Below are positions 18,846 to 27,571 of a stretch of 64,000 bases of DNA, piece by piece. The translations under genes and the position numbers were made by a program. This stretch comes from Pseudomonadota bacterium (GTDB lineage Bacteria; Pseudomonadota; Alphaproteobacteria; Rhizobiales; Beijerinckiaceae). Within the stretch, counting starts at the first letter, position 1. Each line of letters begins with the position of its first letter. The stretch lies in contig JAEXGT010000091.1 of NCBI GenBank assembly GCA_023450615.1, forward strand, positions 1 to 64,000, read 5' to 3'. The notes beneath the pieces were generated by a model. The model was not told the DNA's origin, did not search any database, and saw only the letters and a program-made list of their open reading frames with translations.

Positions 18846-20042
18846 ATGGAACAGACATGGCGCTGGTTCGGCCCGGATGATGCCGTTCAGCTACCCCACA
18901 TCCGCCAGACCGGCGCGACGGGGATCGTCACGGCTCTGCACCACCTTCCTTATGGCGTCGTGTGGAGCGTGGAGGAGATCGAGAAGCGGAAAAGCGAGAT
19001 TGCAGCCGACCGTTCCCTCGGCCTGCGGTGGAGTGTCGTCGAGAGCCTTCCGATCCATGAGAACATCAAGATCGGCGAAGGCGATCTCACCCCTCTCTTC
19101 GACAATTATCGCCAGTCGCTTCGTAACCTCGCGCAATGCGGCATCACGACGGTGTGCTACAACTTCATGCCGGTGGTCGATTGGACACGCACCGAACTCG
19201 CCTTCCCTCTTCCGGGTGGCGGAACGGCCCTGCGCTTCAATATGCATGAATACGTAGCTTTCGACTGCTTCATGCTTCAGCGTCAGGGCGCTGAGGAGGA
19301 GCAATCACCCGAAGTCATGGCACGAGCGAAAGAATGGTACGACCGCTCGTCGGAAGCCGACCGAAATAAACTCCTTTCCAACATCATGGCGGGCCTTCCA
19401 GGTGCTTACGACCGCTACGACGTCCCGGGTCTGCGGGCGATGCTTGCGCGCTACAAGGATATCGATGCAGCTGCGCTGCGCGAGAACCTGAGCCGTTTCC
19501 TGCGCGAAGTGATTCCGGTGGCGGAAGAGGTCGGAATCCGCATGTGTATTCATCCGGACGATCCACCGCGCTCCTTGATGGGCCTTCCGCGCATCGTCTC
19601 GAATGCGGACGACCTCGCGTTCATCATCGGCGCGGTCGACTCTCCCGCGAATGGCGTCACGCTCTGCAGTGGCTCCCTGGGCGCGAACCCCTCCAACGAC
19701 GTACCCAGCATTGCGCGGCGCTTTGCGGACCGCATCTGGTTCGCACATCTGCGTAATGTCGCCAAAGAGCCGGACGGCTCTTTCATGGAGGCGGATCATC
19801 TCGGCGGCGACACCGACATGGTGGCTCTCGTCAGCGTCCTCCTGGAAGAGCAGAAGCGCCGCAGGGATTCAGGCGATCCGCGCTGGCGCATCCCGATGCG
19901 ACCGGACCATGGACACGAATTGCTCGACGATGTGGGCAAGCCGACCCATCCTGGATATCCGGCCATTGGCCGCCTCAAAGGGCTCGCGGAATTGCGTGGA
20001 GTGATGACGGCGGTTTCATCCCTGAAGGGGTTGCCTCTCTGA
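18846..20042 (+). CDS. uxuA: Mannonate dehydratase
   Basis: The 398-residue protein begins MEQTWRWFGPDD and has the family's HHLPYGVVW, YNFMPVVDWTRT and HPDDPP stretches; E. coli UxuA is 394 residues. It is a metal-dependent TIM-barrel enzyme that dehydrates D-mannonate to 2-keto-3-deoxygluconate. With UxaC and UxuB it completes the glucuronate branch. AAGGTGATCTC precedes the ATG. The 65-bp gap after uxaA shows no terminator, so the two are likely one transcript. KDG kinase and aldolase genes are not in the window. Confidence 0.95.
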   Translation: MEQTWRWFGPDDAVQLPHIRQTGATGIVTALHHLPYGVVWSVEEIEKRKSEIAADRSLGLRWSVVESLPIHENIKIGEGDLTPLFDNYRQSLRNLAQCGITTVCYNFMPVVDWTRTELAFPLPGGGTALRFNMHEYVAFDCFMLQRQGAEEEQSPEVMARAKEWYDRSSEADRNKLLSNIMAGLPGAYDRYDVPGLRAMLARYKDIDAAALRENLSRFLREVIPVAEEVGIRMCIHPDDPPRSLMGLPRIVSNADDLAFIIGAVDSPANGVTLCSGSLGANPSNDVPSIARRFADRIWFAHLRNVAKEPDGSFMEADHLGGDTDMVALVSVLLEEQKRRRDSGDPRWRIPMRPDHGHELLDDVGKPTHPGYPAIGRLKGLAELRGVMTAVSSLKGLPL

Positions 20043-20304
20043 GGGCCGGCGCACCTCGCGTCCTGGTGCGAAAAGGAGCATCGAAGCGCTGCGCTCATGA
20101 GGATCGGGCGCGACATCGCTGCCCGCCTTCAAGACTGACCCGCAACAATGCTGCGCGCGGGACGGCTTGATTGGCTAGCTCATGCCGCCCCTATGGCCGT
20201 CTTATTGCTAAGGTCGTTTGCCCGAACAATCCAAGACGGGCCTGCGAGCATTTGCTAGAATCCTGCTCTCAAATACTTCATCGGCAGATTTCAGGGAAAC
20301 GCTC

Positions 20305-21945
20305 GTGACTTCGACGGCCTACGACACGAATCTCGATAAGAACCCGGCGAATTATCAACCGCTGACGCCCCTCACCTTTCTGGAGCGCGCCGCAGGCGTT
20401 CATCCCGAGCGAACGGCCATCATCCATGGCTCCCTGAAGCGCAGCTATCGCGATTTCTATGCCCGCTCACGGCGTCTCGCTTCGGCTCTGAGACAGCGCG
20501 GCATCGGACGCGGCGATACGGTGTCGGTGATTTTACCCAACACTCCGGCCATGCTCGAATGTCATTACGGCGTGCCCATGGCGGGAGCGGTGCTGAACAC
20601 GCTCAATACCCGCCTCGATGCGAAGATCATCGCCTTCTCTCTCGATCACAGCGAGGCGAAGGTTCTCATCACGGACCGGGAGTTCTCCAGTGTCGTGAAG
20701 GCCGCCCTCGAACTCGTCGCCGTGAAGCCGCTCGTCATCCATTATGACGATCCTGAGTTTACAGGTCCGGGCGAACGACTGGGTGAGATCGAGTACGAGG
20801 AATTTCTGGCGGAAGGCGATCCGGACTTCGCCTGGAGCCTTCCGGGCGATGAATGGGACGCCATCACCCTGAACTATACATCCGGCACGACAGGCGATCC
20901 GAAAGGCGTCGTCTACCACCATCGCGGCGCCTATCTGCTCGCCTTGGGCAACATCGTCACCGGCGCCATGAGCCAGCATCCGGTCTATCTGTGGACGCTC
21001 CCCATGTTCCACTGCAATGGCTGGTGCTTCCCATGGTCTCTGTCGATCGTCGCAGGCACCCATGTTTGCCTGCGCGCCGTGCGTGCGAAGCCGATATACG
21101 ACGCGCTCGCCGACCACAAAGTGACACATCTGTGCGGCGCGCCCATCGTCATGTCGACGCTGCTCAATGCGCCTCCAGAGGAAAAGCGCGACCTGCCGCA
21201 CACCGTCCGCTTCATGACGGCGGCGGCTCCGCCCCCGGAAGCCGTTCTGGCCGCTATGAAAGCCGCCGGGTTCGACGTGACGCACCTCTATGGCCTGACG
21301 GAAGTCTATGGGCCTGCCGTCGTGAATGAATGGCATGAGGGTTGGAACGAATTGCCGTCACAGGACTATGCGGCAAAGAAGGCCCGGCAGGGCGTGCGCT
21401 ATCCGGTGCTAGAAGCGCTCGATGTTCTCGACCCGGACACGATGCAGCCTGTACCGGCGGACGGATCGACACTCGGCGAAGTCATGTTCCGCGGCAATGT
21501 GGTGATGAAGGGCTACCTCAAGAACCCCTCCGCGACCGCGAAAGCCTTCGCCGGCGGCTGGTTCCATTCCGGCGATCTCGGCGTGAAATATCCCGACGGC
21601 TATATCCAGCTCAAGGACCGCTCGAAGGACATCATCATCTCAGGGGGCGAGAATATCTCCTCCATCGAGGTTGAGGATGCGCTGTACAAGCATCCGGCGG
21701 TGCAGGCGGTTGCCGTCGTCGCCATGCCCGACGAGAAATGGGGCGAGACGCCTTGCGCTTTCGTTGAGGTCAAGCCCGGTCAGGCCGTGTCGCCTGAAGA
21801 TCTGATTGCATGGTGCAAACAGCACCTCGCCTCTTACAAATGCCCGCGCAATGTGATCTTCACCGAACTGCCGAAAACCTCCACCGGCAAGATCCAAAAG
21901 TTCCAGCTGCGCGAAATGGCGCGCGCTCATGCGGGAGCGGCTTGA
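20305..21945 (+). CDS. Acyl-CoA synthetase (AMP-dependent ligase)
   Basis: The 546-residue protein has the ANL-family P-loop YTSGTTGDPKG, the LYGLTE motif, the hinge D-R-SKDIIISGGENISS and the catalytic Lys near the C terminus (KTSTGKIQKF). It activates a carboxylic acid to its CoA thioester through an acyl-AMP. The sequence type is that of medium-chain or methylmercaptopropionate-type synthetases (the DLDKNPANYQPLTPLTFLER-like N terminus, here beginning TNLDKNPANYQPL). The GTG at 20305 is chosen because AGGGAAA lies upstream and the length then matches the family; a TTG at 20218 is less likely. It converges on a crotonase gene 10 bp away. Confidence 0.88.
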   Translation: MTSTAYDTNLDKNPANYQPLTPLTFLERAAGVHPERTAIIHGSLKRSYRDFYARSRRLASALRQRGIGRGDTVSVILPNTPAMLECHYGVPMAGAVLNTLNTRLDAKIIAFSLDHSEAKVLITDREFSSVVKAALELVAVKPLVIHYDDPEFTGPGERLGEIEYEEFLAEGDPDFAWSLPGDEWDAITLNYTSGTTGDPKGVVYHHRGAYLLALGNIVTGAMSQHPVYLWTLPMFHCNGWCFPWSLSIVAGTHVCLRAVRAKPIYDALADHKVTHLCGAPIVMSTLLNAPPEEKRDLPHTVRFMTAAAPPPEAVLAAMKAAGFDVTHLYGLTEVYGPAVVNEWHEGWNELPSQDYAAKKARQGVRYPVLEALDVLDPDTMQPVPADGSTLGEVMFRGNVVMKGYLKNPSATAKAFAGGWFHSGDLGVKYPDGYIQLKDRSKDIIISGGENISSIEVEDALYKHPAVQAVAVVAMPDEKWGETPCAFVEVKPGQAVSPEDLIAWCKQHLASYKCPRNVIFTELPKTSTGKIQKFQLREMARAHAGAA

Positions 21946-21955
21946 GAGGAAGCTT

Positions 21956-22756
21956 TCAGCGCCCCTTCCAGACGGGCTTGCGCTTGCCGATGAACGCGTC
22001 GATTCCCTCTGCGGCATCCTCGGCCATCATGTTGCAGGCCATCACCTGCCCGGCATAGGCATAGGCCTCTTCCAGGCCCATGCTGCGTTGCCGGCCGAAC
22101 ATCGCCTTTCCGGTGCGGATCGCCACAGGGCTCTTGGAGCAGATATCCGAGGCAAGCGAGGCAACAGCCGCATCGAGTTCGGCATCGGGGGCAACCCGGT
22201 TGATCAAGCCGTAAGCGAGCGCATCGGCAGCGGAAATGAACTTTCCCGTCACCAGCATTTCGAACGCCTTCTTCGGCGCGACATTGCGCGAGAGCGCCAC
22301 TGCCGGCGTGGAGCAGAAGAGGCCCACATTGATGCCGGATACCGCAAATGTCGCGCTCTCGGCGGCAACGGCAAGATCGCAGGATGCGACGAGCTGGCAT
22401 CCCGCAGCGGTCGCCATGCCCTGCACGCGGGCGATCACCGGAACGGGGAAGTTCACGATGCCTTGCATCACGCGGCCGCAGCGTTGAAACAGATCCTCGT
22501 AATAATCCTGACGCGGGTTCGCGCGCATCTGCTTCAAGTCGTGCCCGGCGCAGAACGCCTTGCCCGCCGCCGCAATCACGAGACAGCCGATGCTCTCGTC
22601 ATCGCCAAGCTCATCCAGGTTCTCCTGGAGCGCCCGCAGCATCTCCTCCGACAGCGCATTGTACTGGCCGGGCCGGTTCAATGTCAGGGTGACAACGCCA
22701 TCCCTCTCCTCACGGATCAGAATGGATTCATCGGAAACGGTCTGCTGCGCGCTCAT
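21956..22756 (-). CDS. Enoyl-CoA hydratase/isomerase-like (crotonase) protein lacking catalytic glutamates
   Basis: The 266-residue protein has the crotonase fold signature: an oxyanion-hole segment AFCAGHDLKQM and the second segment MATAAGCQLVASCDLAVA. In active hydratases the GGGCEL glutamate and the PEI.LG glutamate act as acid/base. Here these positions read Gln (AGCQL) and Gly (AVSGINVG). I infer that it is not a standard hydratase; ECHDC3-like members, or crotonases with other chemistry, look like this. It is divergent from the peroxidase-related gene and convergent with the acyl-CoA synthetase, which hints at a CoA-thioester substrate. Confidence 0.85.
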   Translation of the reverse strand: MSAQQTVSDESILIREERDGVVTLTLNRPGQYNALSEEMLRALQENLDELGDDESIGCLVIAAAGKAFCAGHDLKQMRANPRQDYYEDLFQRCGRVMQGIVNFPVPVIARVQGMATAAGCQLVASCDLAVAAESATFAVSGINVGLFCSTPAVALSRNVAPKKAFEMLVTGKFISAADALAYGLINRVAPDAELDAAVASLASDICSKSPVAIRTGKAMFGRQRSMGLEEAYAYAGQVMACNMMAEDAAEGIDAFIGKRKPVWKGR

Positions 22757-22862
22757 GGATCACCTCTTCCGTCCCGTCAAACTTAGGCATGTTGTCGCTA
22801 GGTTCCAAGCCGAATATGCTCAAGCGCAGAACATGCTCCACGCAGGGCGGGAAGGAAGCCAC

Positions 22863-23435
22863 ATGAACAAAGCCCCCATCAGCCGGTTCCCGACGCCCGA
22901 GATTTCCGATCTACCGGAAGATATCCGCGTGCGCATCCTCGCCGTCCAGGAGAAGTCAGGATTCGTGCCGAACGTGTTTCTGGTTCTCGCTCGCCGCCCG
23001 GACGAATTCCGCGCCTTCTTCGCCTATCACGATGCCCTGATGGACAAGCCCGGCAACCTTACCAAGGCCGAGCGCGAGATGATCGTGGTGGCGACCAGCA
23101 ACGCCAACCAGTGCCAATATTGCGTCGTCGCACATGGTGCGATTCTGCGCATCAGGGCGAAGAACCCGCTGATCGCCGATCAGGTCGCCATCAACTACCG
23201 AAAAGCCGATATCACCGATCGGCAAAAGGCAATGCTCGACTTCGCCATGAAAGTAGCCTTTGAGGCCTATGCCGTCGACGACGCCGATCTTGCGGCATTG
23301 AACGCCCATGGCTTCAGCGAGGAAGATGCCTGGGACATCGCTGCGATCGCCGCTTTCTTCGGCATGTCGAACCGCATGGCCAATGTCACCAGCATGCGGC
23401 CCAATGACGAGTTTTACATGCTGGGTCGCGGCTGA
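22863..23435 (+). CDS. Peroxidase-related (AhpD-like) protein
   Basis: The 190-residue protein carries the carboxymuconolactone decarboxylase/AhpD motif with C84-QY-C87 and H91, the redox CxxC...H site of alkylhydroperoxidase-like proteins, followed by the typical DITDRQKAMLDFA and DAWDIAAIAAFFGMSNRMAN segments of the 'uncharacterised peroxidase-related enzyme' group. It should reduce peroxides or act as a thiol oxidoreductase in the cytosol. GGAAGGAAG precedes the ATG at 22863; the longer open frame upstream overlaps the divergent crotonase gene and is rejected. Confidence 0.88.
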   Translation: MNKAPISRFPTPEISDLPEDIRVRILAVQEKSGFVPNVFLVLARRPDEFRAFFAYHDALMDKPGNLTKAEREMIVVATSNANQCQYCVVAHGAILRIRAKNPLIADQVAINYRKADITDRQKAMLDFAMKVAFEAYAVDDADLAALNAHGFSEEDAWDIAAIAAFFGMSNRMANVTSMRPNDEFYMLGRG

Positions 23436-24192
23436 GGCATGACCCGCTGGATATGAGGACTGAAGGAGCTGTCCCGGGAAGAACCCAAGCTGGCATCCGT
23501 CGACCAAGCCTATTATGGGGGGCAGCCAACCGGGCAGCTTAATAGCCATGCCAAGCGATCAGGAGAACGGGATCGTATAGGCGGTTATCCGAAGCCGCCT
23601 TGAAACACATAATCCCACAGTCACAAAAGTATATGAGACTGCCTTAATCTAAAACTTTAATTATATGATCGATCAATAATAGGAAATATCTACAATAGGT
23701 AGCTCATTTTAAATATTAGATAGCGTCATTCTGCTCGATACTCTTTTGGATATCAAATACCCCTTAAGAAGTAATATTATACTAAATAGCAACTTCTCCA
23801 TCATTGCCGGGCAGAGCCAAGCTGGCGTAGTAAATTATCCGTGAATCGCAACAATCGCAGGCAAGGGGCTTATTTATGTAAGTAAGGGATAGATGCCATT
23901 ATGCCAATATACTGAAAACATATTCATGGCATGGCACAAATATTCCAACAGCTTGAACTTTGTCTTAATTGTAGGTTACTGTAATTGCTCTGTGGCTCAG
24001 CAACCTTCAATGCTTCCACAACCACAGCGCGACGCGGTGTATTCCTAAATCTTCTTTGGAAGAGGTTTCAAGCCAGCTCTCAAATCAGGCGGCCGCATTA
24101 CTGCGGTCGCGTCGAAGAAAACACAATGTAAATTCAAAGCGTACAACAGAACTCCGGAATCCCACGATTCCGAAGAAGGAGTATTTGTACCC
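23436..24192. promoter_or_regulatory. AT-rich 757-bp leader before the polysaccharide locus
   Basis: No gene can be supported here on either strand. The stretch 23640-23760 falls to roughly 25-32% GC, against about 60% or more in the flanks, and stays low to about 24050. Short AT-rich stretches and ATTATAT/TATATGATC-like elements could hold promoters, but none can be singled out. Close to the gene a GC hairpin (about 24090-24112, GCGGCCGCA paired with TGCGGTCGC) and a second hairpin at the ribosome site follow. It reads as a long regulatory leader or a recombination/transfer scar. Confidence 0.6.
24153..24181 (+). promoter_or_regulatory. Hairpin abutting the ribosome binding site of the polysaccharide operon
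   Basis: The inverted repeat CGGAAT-CCCACG-ATTCCG (24155-24172) is perfect and extends with one mismatch. It abuts and partly overlaps the AAGAAGGAG ribosome site (24173-24181), which is 11 nt from the ATG at 24193. Such a structure can tune translation initiation. Inference from sequence only. Confidence 0.5.
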
Positions 24193-25965
24193 ATGAACGG
24201 GATCGAAGCAGGCGATGTACTGCGGATCGCAGTAATTAGCGGCCTAATCGGCTTTGGCGTTTTCTGCGTCTCTTATGCATTAAGTGTTTGGTTCAAGCGA
24301 AATCGAACGAAGCCAAATAATTTTACCCGGTTCAGCTTCCTTGCATTTATCCTTGGCGTCTTTGGCGCGGCAAGCAATTGGGCCTACATGGAGTTTTCAG
24401 AGCGCAATGGCATTGTCGGTGGGCAAGACCTCTTTGTGGTCCATGCCAAGCGCAACGTCACGACTGACAAGCTGGCGCCAGAAGGGCACATCGACGAGGG
24501 GGAGCGTCTTGTAGAATTCATCCCGCCCGCCATCGAAGGTCAGCTGGCGGTGATCGACAGCCACATCAAGCAATCCGCAGCTAAAATTCAGACGTTCGAT
24601 CTTCGTGCACTTCCGGTGGACGCCCTGTTGCTCCAAAGACAAGCACAGCTTCGCACGCAGATCGATCAGGCCAAGACCTTCCAGTTCGATCTTCAGAAGT
24701 CGCGCCGCGAAGTCGAAAAATCCCTGAATGATGTCCGCAACCAATTGGCGAAGGAGCTGAGTCAAATTGATCTGCAGATGGCAGAACACCGCGAGCAGCT
24801 TGTCGCTGCAACCGCACAACTGCGGATCGCGCAGGGAGCGTCCGAGCGCGCAGAAAACCTGCGTAAGACCGGCATCGCCACGGTCAGCGTATCGGAAGAG
24901 AAATCCTCTATAGTTCTAACGCAGACCCTAGCCCTCAACAAAGCGAAGTCCGGCATCGCCTCTCTCGATCGCTACAAGGCGGCCGTCGACAACCGCTATA
25001 GCGAGACCATCAGGGCCCTGGACCTTCAGATGGCCAATGTTGATAGGGATCTAAAGGGTGTCGGTCAGTCCCTGGAGAGTCTGACGGCACATCTGTCGCT
25101 GATCGAAAAGCAGGTTATCGAAGATCGCCAGCGAGCGCACGATGCGACCGAGCGGGAGAAGGATGCAGCTCGCCACGAGCTCGAGGCTTTGCAAGCCGAA
25201 CGCGTAGCCACCATCGCTGTGACCCAGGTCAAAGCCCCTTTCACGGGCGAGGTCGTATATCGTCACCCCGCTCCAGGCTTTGCTCCAGAGAACACGCCGG
25301 TCATGGCCGTATCGAAAGGCAGCGGCTTCGTCGCCCGCGTGTGGCTCCCCATCGACGAGGTCGAAAAGGTTCGTGCCGCAGGCAAGGTGCAGTTCGCTCT
25401 TGAGCAGCCAATCCTGAACAAGTTCTTCGTAGGCGAATACCATTCATTTGTGGAGGCTCCGTTCGAAAAGAACCGAGTTATTGCTCATTTCGACGCCAAG
25501 CTTCCGCTCGAAGCCATTACGCTTCTGGCCAGCGCCGGAAATCCAGTTCCAGTGCGCCTCCTGTGGCGTCCGAACCTGATGGAAAGCCAGGCATTCGTGG
25601 GCAGTCTCGGCCTTGCTGCACTTGGTCTCCTCGGGGGGCTCGTCGCCGCGACCCGTGGCACGCGGAAAGACCAGGAACTCCGGCCGGCTCAGATCGACTA
25701 CGAGGCTCGGGATCGGCGCTTGCAAGAAGTGGCGCGCAGCTTTCACGAGCTTCTCCGCTCAGGCAACATCGAGAATGACCCTGATCTGGTGCGCGGGATC
25801 ATTAAGCTCATCGATCAGATTGGCGAACCTGCTGTCTTGGCTCTGCGCAACGAGATTGTCTTCGACGGTGAACTTGAAGACGCCATCAGCAATGTCCAAG
25901 ACCCATCCGTCATCGCAGTTCTCGGCATCGTTCGCGATCAGGTGACCATCGCGCACGTCGCGTAA
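24193..25965 (+). CDS. Membrane-fusion (HlyD-like) protein of a polysaccharide synthase
   Basis: The 590-residue protein has two N-terminal membrane helices (about 10-33 and 46-64), a long coiled coil (about 105-340, heptad-rich Q/E/K/A segments), then a biotinyl-lipoyl/beta-barrel hairpin segment (TQVKAPFTGEVVYRHPAPG), a further hydrophobic helix (about 475-495) and a cytoplasmic helical tail. This is a periplasmic adaptor architecture like the HlyD/BgsB/Alg44-type partners of processive synthases, not a free type I adaptor, because no ABC exporter is next to it. AAGAAGGAG precedes the ATG. The gene ends 14 bp before the GT2 synthase, so the two are probably co-expressed and co-operate in exporting the polymer. 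Confidence 0.8.
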   Translation: MNGIEAGDVLRIAVISGLIGFGVFCVSYALSVWFKRNRTKPNNFTRFSFLAFILGVFGAASNWAYMEFSERNGIVGGQDLFVVHAKRNVTTDKLAPEGHIDEGERLVEFIPPAIEGQLAVIDSHIKQSAAKIQTFDLRALPVDALLLQRQAQLRTQIDQAKTFQFDLQKSRREVEKSLNDVRNQLAKELSQIDLQMAEHREQLVAATAQLRIAQGASERAENLRKTGIATVSVSEEKSSIVLTQTLALNKAKSGIASLDRYKAAVDNRYSETIRALDLQMANVDRDLKGVGQSLESLTAHLSLIEKQVIEDRQRAHDATEREKDAARHELEALQAERVATIAVTQVKAPFTGEVVYRHPAPGFAPENTPVMAVSKGSGFVARVWLPIDEVEKVRAAGKVQFALEQPILNKFFVGEYHSFVEAPFEKNRVIAHFDAKLPLEAITLLASAGNPVPVRLLWRPNLMESQAFVGSLGLAALGLLGGLVAATRGTRKDQELRPAQIDYEARDRRLQEVARSFHELLRSGNIENDPDLVRGIIKLIDQIGEPAVLALRNEIVFDGELEDAISNVQDPSVIAVLGIVRDQVTIAHVA

Positions 25966-25979
25966 GCAAGGCAGCATTC

Positions 25980-27428
25980 ATGAGCGAACTTGTAAATCGC
26001 GTGCCCGTAATCGGGGAGTTTCGCGCGCACCCTCGCACTTACCCACGATGGCTGATCAACTTCCTTGCGGTGGTTACTTTTCTCTATGGCTTGACGCTGT
26101 CATTCACCCTGCCCTGGACCGTTCATGAGGCCGTTTTCGAACAGAACAAGGGCCTCTTGAGCAAGGGCTTCCTGCCGACATTATGGGGCATCTTTCTGAT
26201 CGTGATCGGCGCCATAGTCATGCTTCGCTGGATTACGGTTCAAGCGCTGGCGTTCTATGAACACGATCGGTTGCGCAGGACACCTCCGACGGAACTCGAT
26301 AAGGAGAAAGCTCCATTCGTATCGATTCTTGTTCCTGCCTATAACGAGTCCGATACGGTCATCAGCGCGATCACATCTCTCGTGACACTCGATTATCCGA
26401 GCTACGAAGTGATATTTGTCGATGACGGCTCAACGGACGACACTTACGTCAAAGCCTTTCCGATGGCGGGCGAATACAAGAATTGCAGGTTGTCCGTTTT
26501 CACGAAGCCCAATGGCGGCAAGTGGAGCAGCCTGAATTTCGCCTACCAAAAAGCCAAGGGCGATTTGATTTTGTGCGTGGATGCCGATTCCGGGCTGGCT
26601 GAGGACGCGCTCAAGGTGATGGTGCCGCGTCTGTTTGAAAAAGGAGTTGTCGGAGTAGCCGGACAGGTGACGATCCGCAATCGCGTCAACTTCCTGACTC
26701 GTCTGCAAGCAGCGGAATATCTGCTCGGCAACGGCGGCATGCGCATGGCACTGAGCTATCTTGGCGCAGTGACGGTCGTTCCCGGCCCCATTGGCCTTTA
26801 CAAGCGCGAGATCATGGCGGAGATCGCCAAGCTGCCAGGGAACCAGCCATCGGAAGCCATGAAGCGCCATGGCGATGGCATCGTGTATGGACCGATGTCG
26901 GGAGAGACTTTCGCAGAAGACTTTCAGCTTTCGCTGTCTGCGCTCGCCCTTGGTGGCCGCATTGTCTATGAGCCGCGCGCATACGCCTATACAAAGTGCC
27001 CGGAAGACGTCTCAGCACTTATGAGCCAACGCTATCGCTGGATGCGCGGCACGTGGCAGGTTTACGCGATTTACATCCGCATTCTGCGAGGCTTGAGCAG
27101 GGACAAAGCGCCAATGCTCGGGATCGTGATGATGATCCTGTACCCGGTGGATATCTACCTGATTCCGTTGCTTAACTTCTATTTCTGGATGGCAATCGTC
27201 TATTCGGTCGCGTCGGGCCTTGCGATGGACTTCGTTATTGCCTGGATCGGATCCGTTGGTCTGCTGAACATCATGACGGCCATGATCTACATCCTCGAGC
27301 AGGATGACGATGTCAGTTTGATCCCCTTCATTCCAATCCTCGACATCTACCAAAGCCTATTGGTGAACAGTGCGTGGGTGGTAGCTGCGGTCGACGAAGC
27401 TCGGGGCACGGGAATGAGATGGCACTAG
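25980..27428 (+). CDS. Processive family 2 glycosyltransferase (beta-glycan synthase)
   Basis: The 482-residue membrane protein has two N-terminal helices (about 25-45 and 64-86), a cytosolic GT-A domain (about 110-360) and three or four C-terminal helices. Catalytic landmarks: D148-D149 in VIFVDDGS, D201-x-D203 in CVDADSG, E313-D314 in AEDFQLS and Q350-x-x-R-W in QRYRWMRG. That D,D,D,Q(Q/R)XRW set marks processive synthases such as cellulose, curdlan, hyaluronan or mixed-linkage glucan synthases. There is no PilZ domain or long C-terminal extension. With the adaptor gene upstream the pair resembles the bgsBA type of locus of rhizobia (mixed-linkage beta-glucan), but the polymer made here is not known. 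Confidence 0.87.
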   Translation: MSELVNRVPVIGEFRAHPRTYPRWLINFLAVVTFLYGLTLSFTLPWTVHEAVFEQNKGLLSKGFLPTLWGIFLIVIGAIVMLRWITVQALAFYEHDRLRRTPPTELDKEKAPFVSILVPAYNESDTVISAITSLVTLDYPSYEVIFVDDGSTDDTYVKAFPMAGEYKNCRLSVFTKPNGGKWSSLNFAYQKAKGDLILCVDADSGLAEDALKVMVPRLFEKGVVGVAGQVTIRNRVNFLTRLQAAEYLLGNGGMRMALSYLGAVTVVPGPIGLYKREIMAEIAKLPGNQPSEAMKRHGDGIVYGPMSGETFAEDFQLSLSALALGGRIVYEPRAYAYTKCPEDVSALMSQRYRWMRGTWQVYAIYIRILRGLSRDKAPMLGIVMMILYPVDIYLIPLLNFYFWMAIVYSVASGLAMDFVIAWIGSVGLLNIMTAMIYILEQDDDVSLIPFIPILDIYQSLLVNSAWVVAAVDEARGTGMRWH

Positions 27429-27442
27429 AGAAGGGGAAGAGC

Positions 27443-27571
27443 ATGGCACGGCGCTTTACCAACACATTCCGCATGCGACCGTGCTCCGCGCTGCCAGTCC
27501 CTGCCCGCAATTTTAATCTGTCTGAACAGTCTCGGCGGCAAGAGGGAGAGTCGTTATGGAACCAGTTGTAA
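27443..27571 (+). CDS. Possible 42-residue basic peptide between synthase and Calx-beta gene
   Basis: An ATG at 27443 has an AAGGGGAAGAGC site directly upstream and opens a 42-codon frame (MARRFTNTFRMRPC...) that ends at 27571, overlapping the start of the next gene by 16 bp. The product is Arg/Asn-rich with no family. It may be a leader peptide coupling translation to the large downstream gene, or chance. Confidence 0.3.
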   Translation: MARRFTNTFRMRPCSALPVPARNFNLSEQSRRQEGESLWNQL

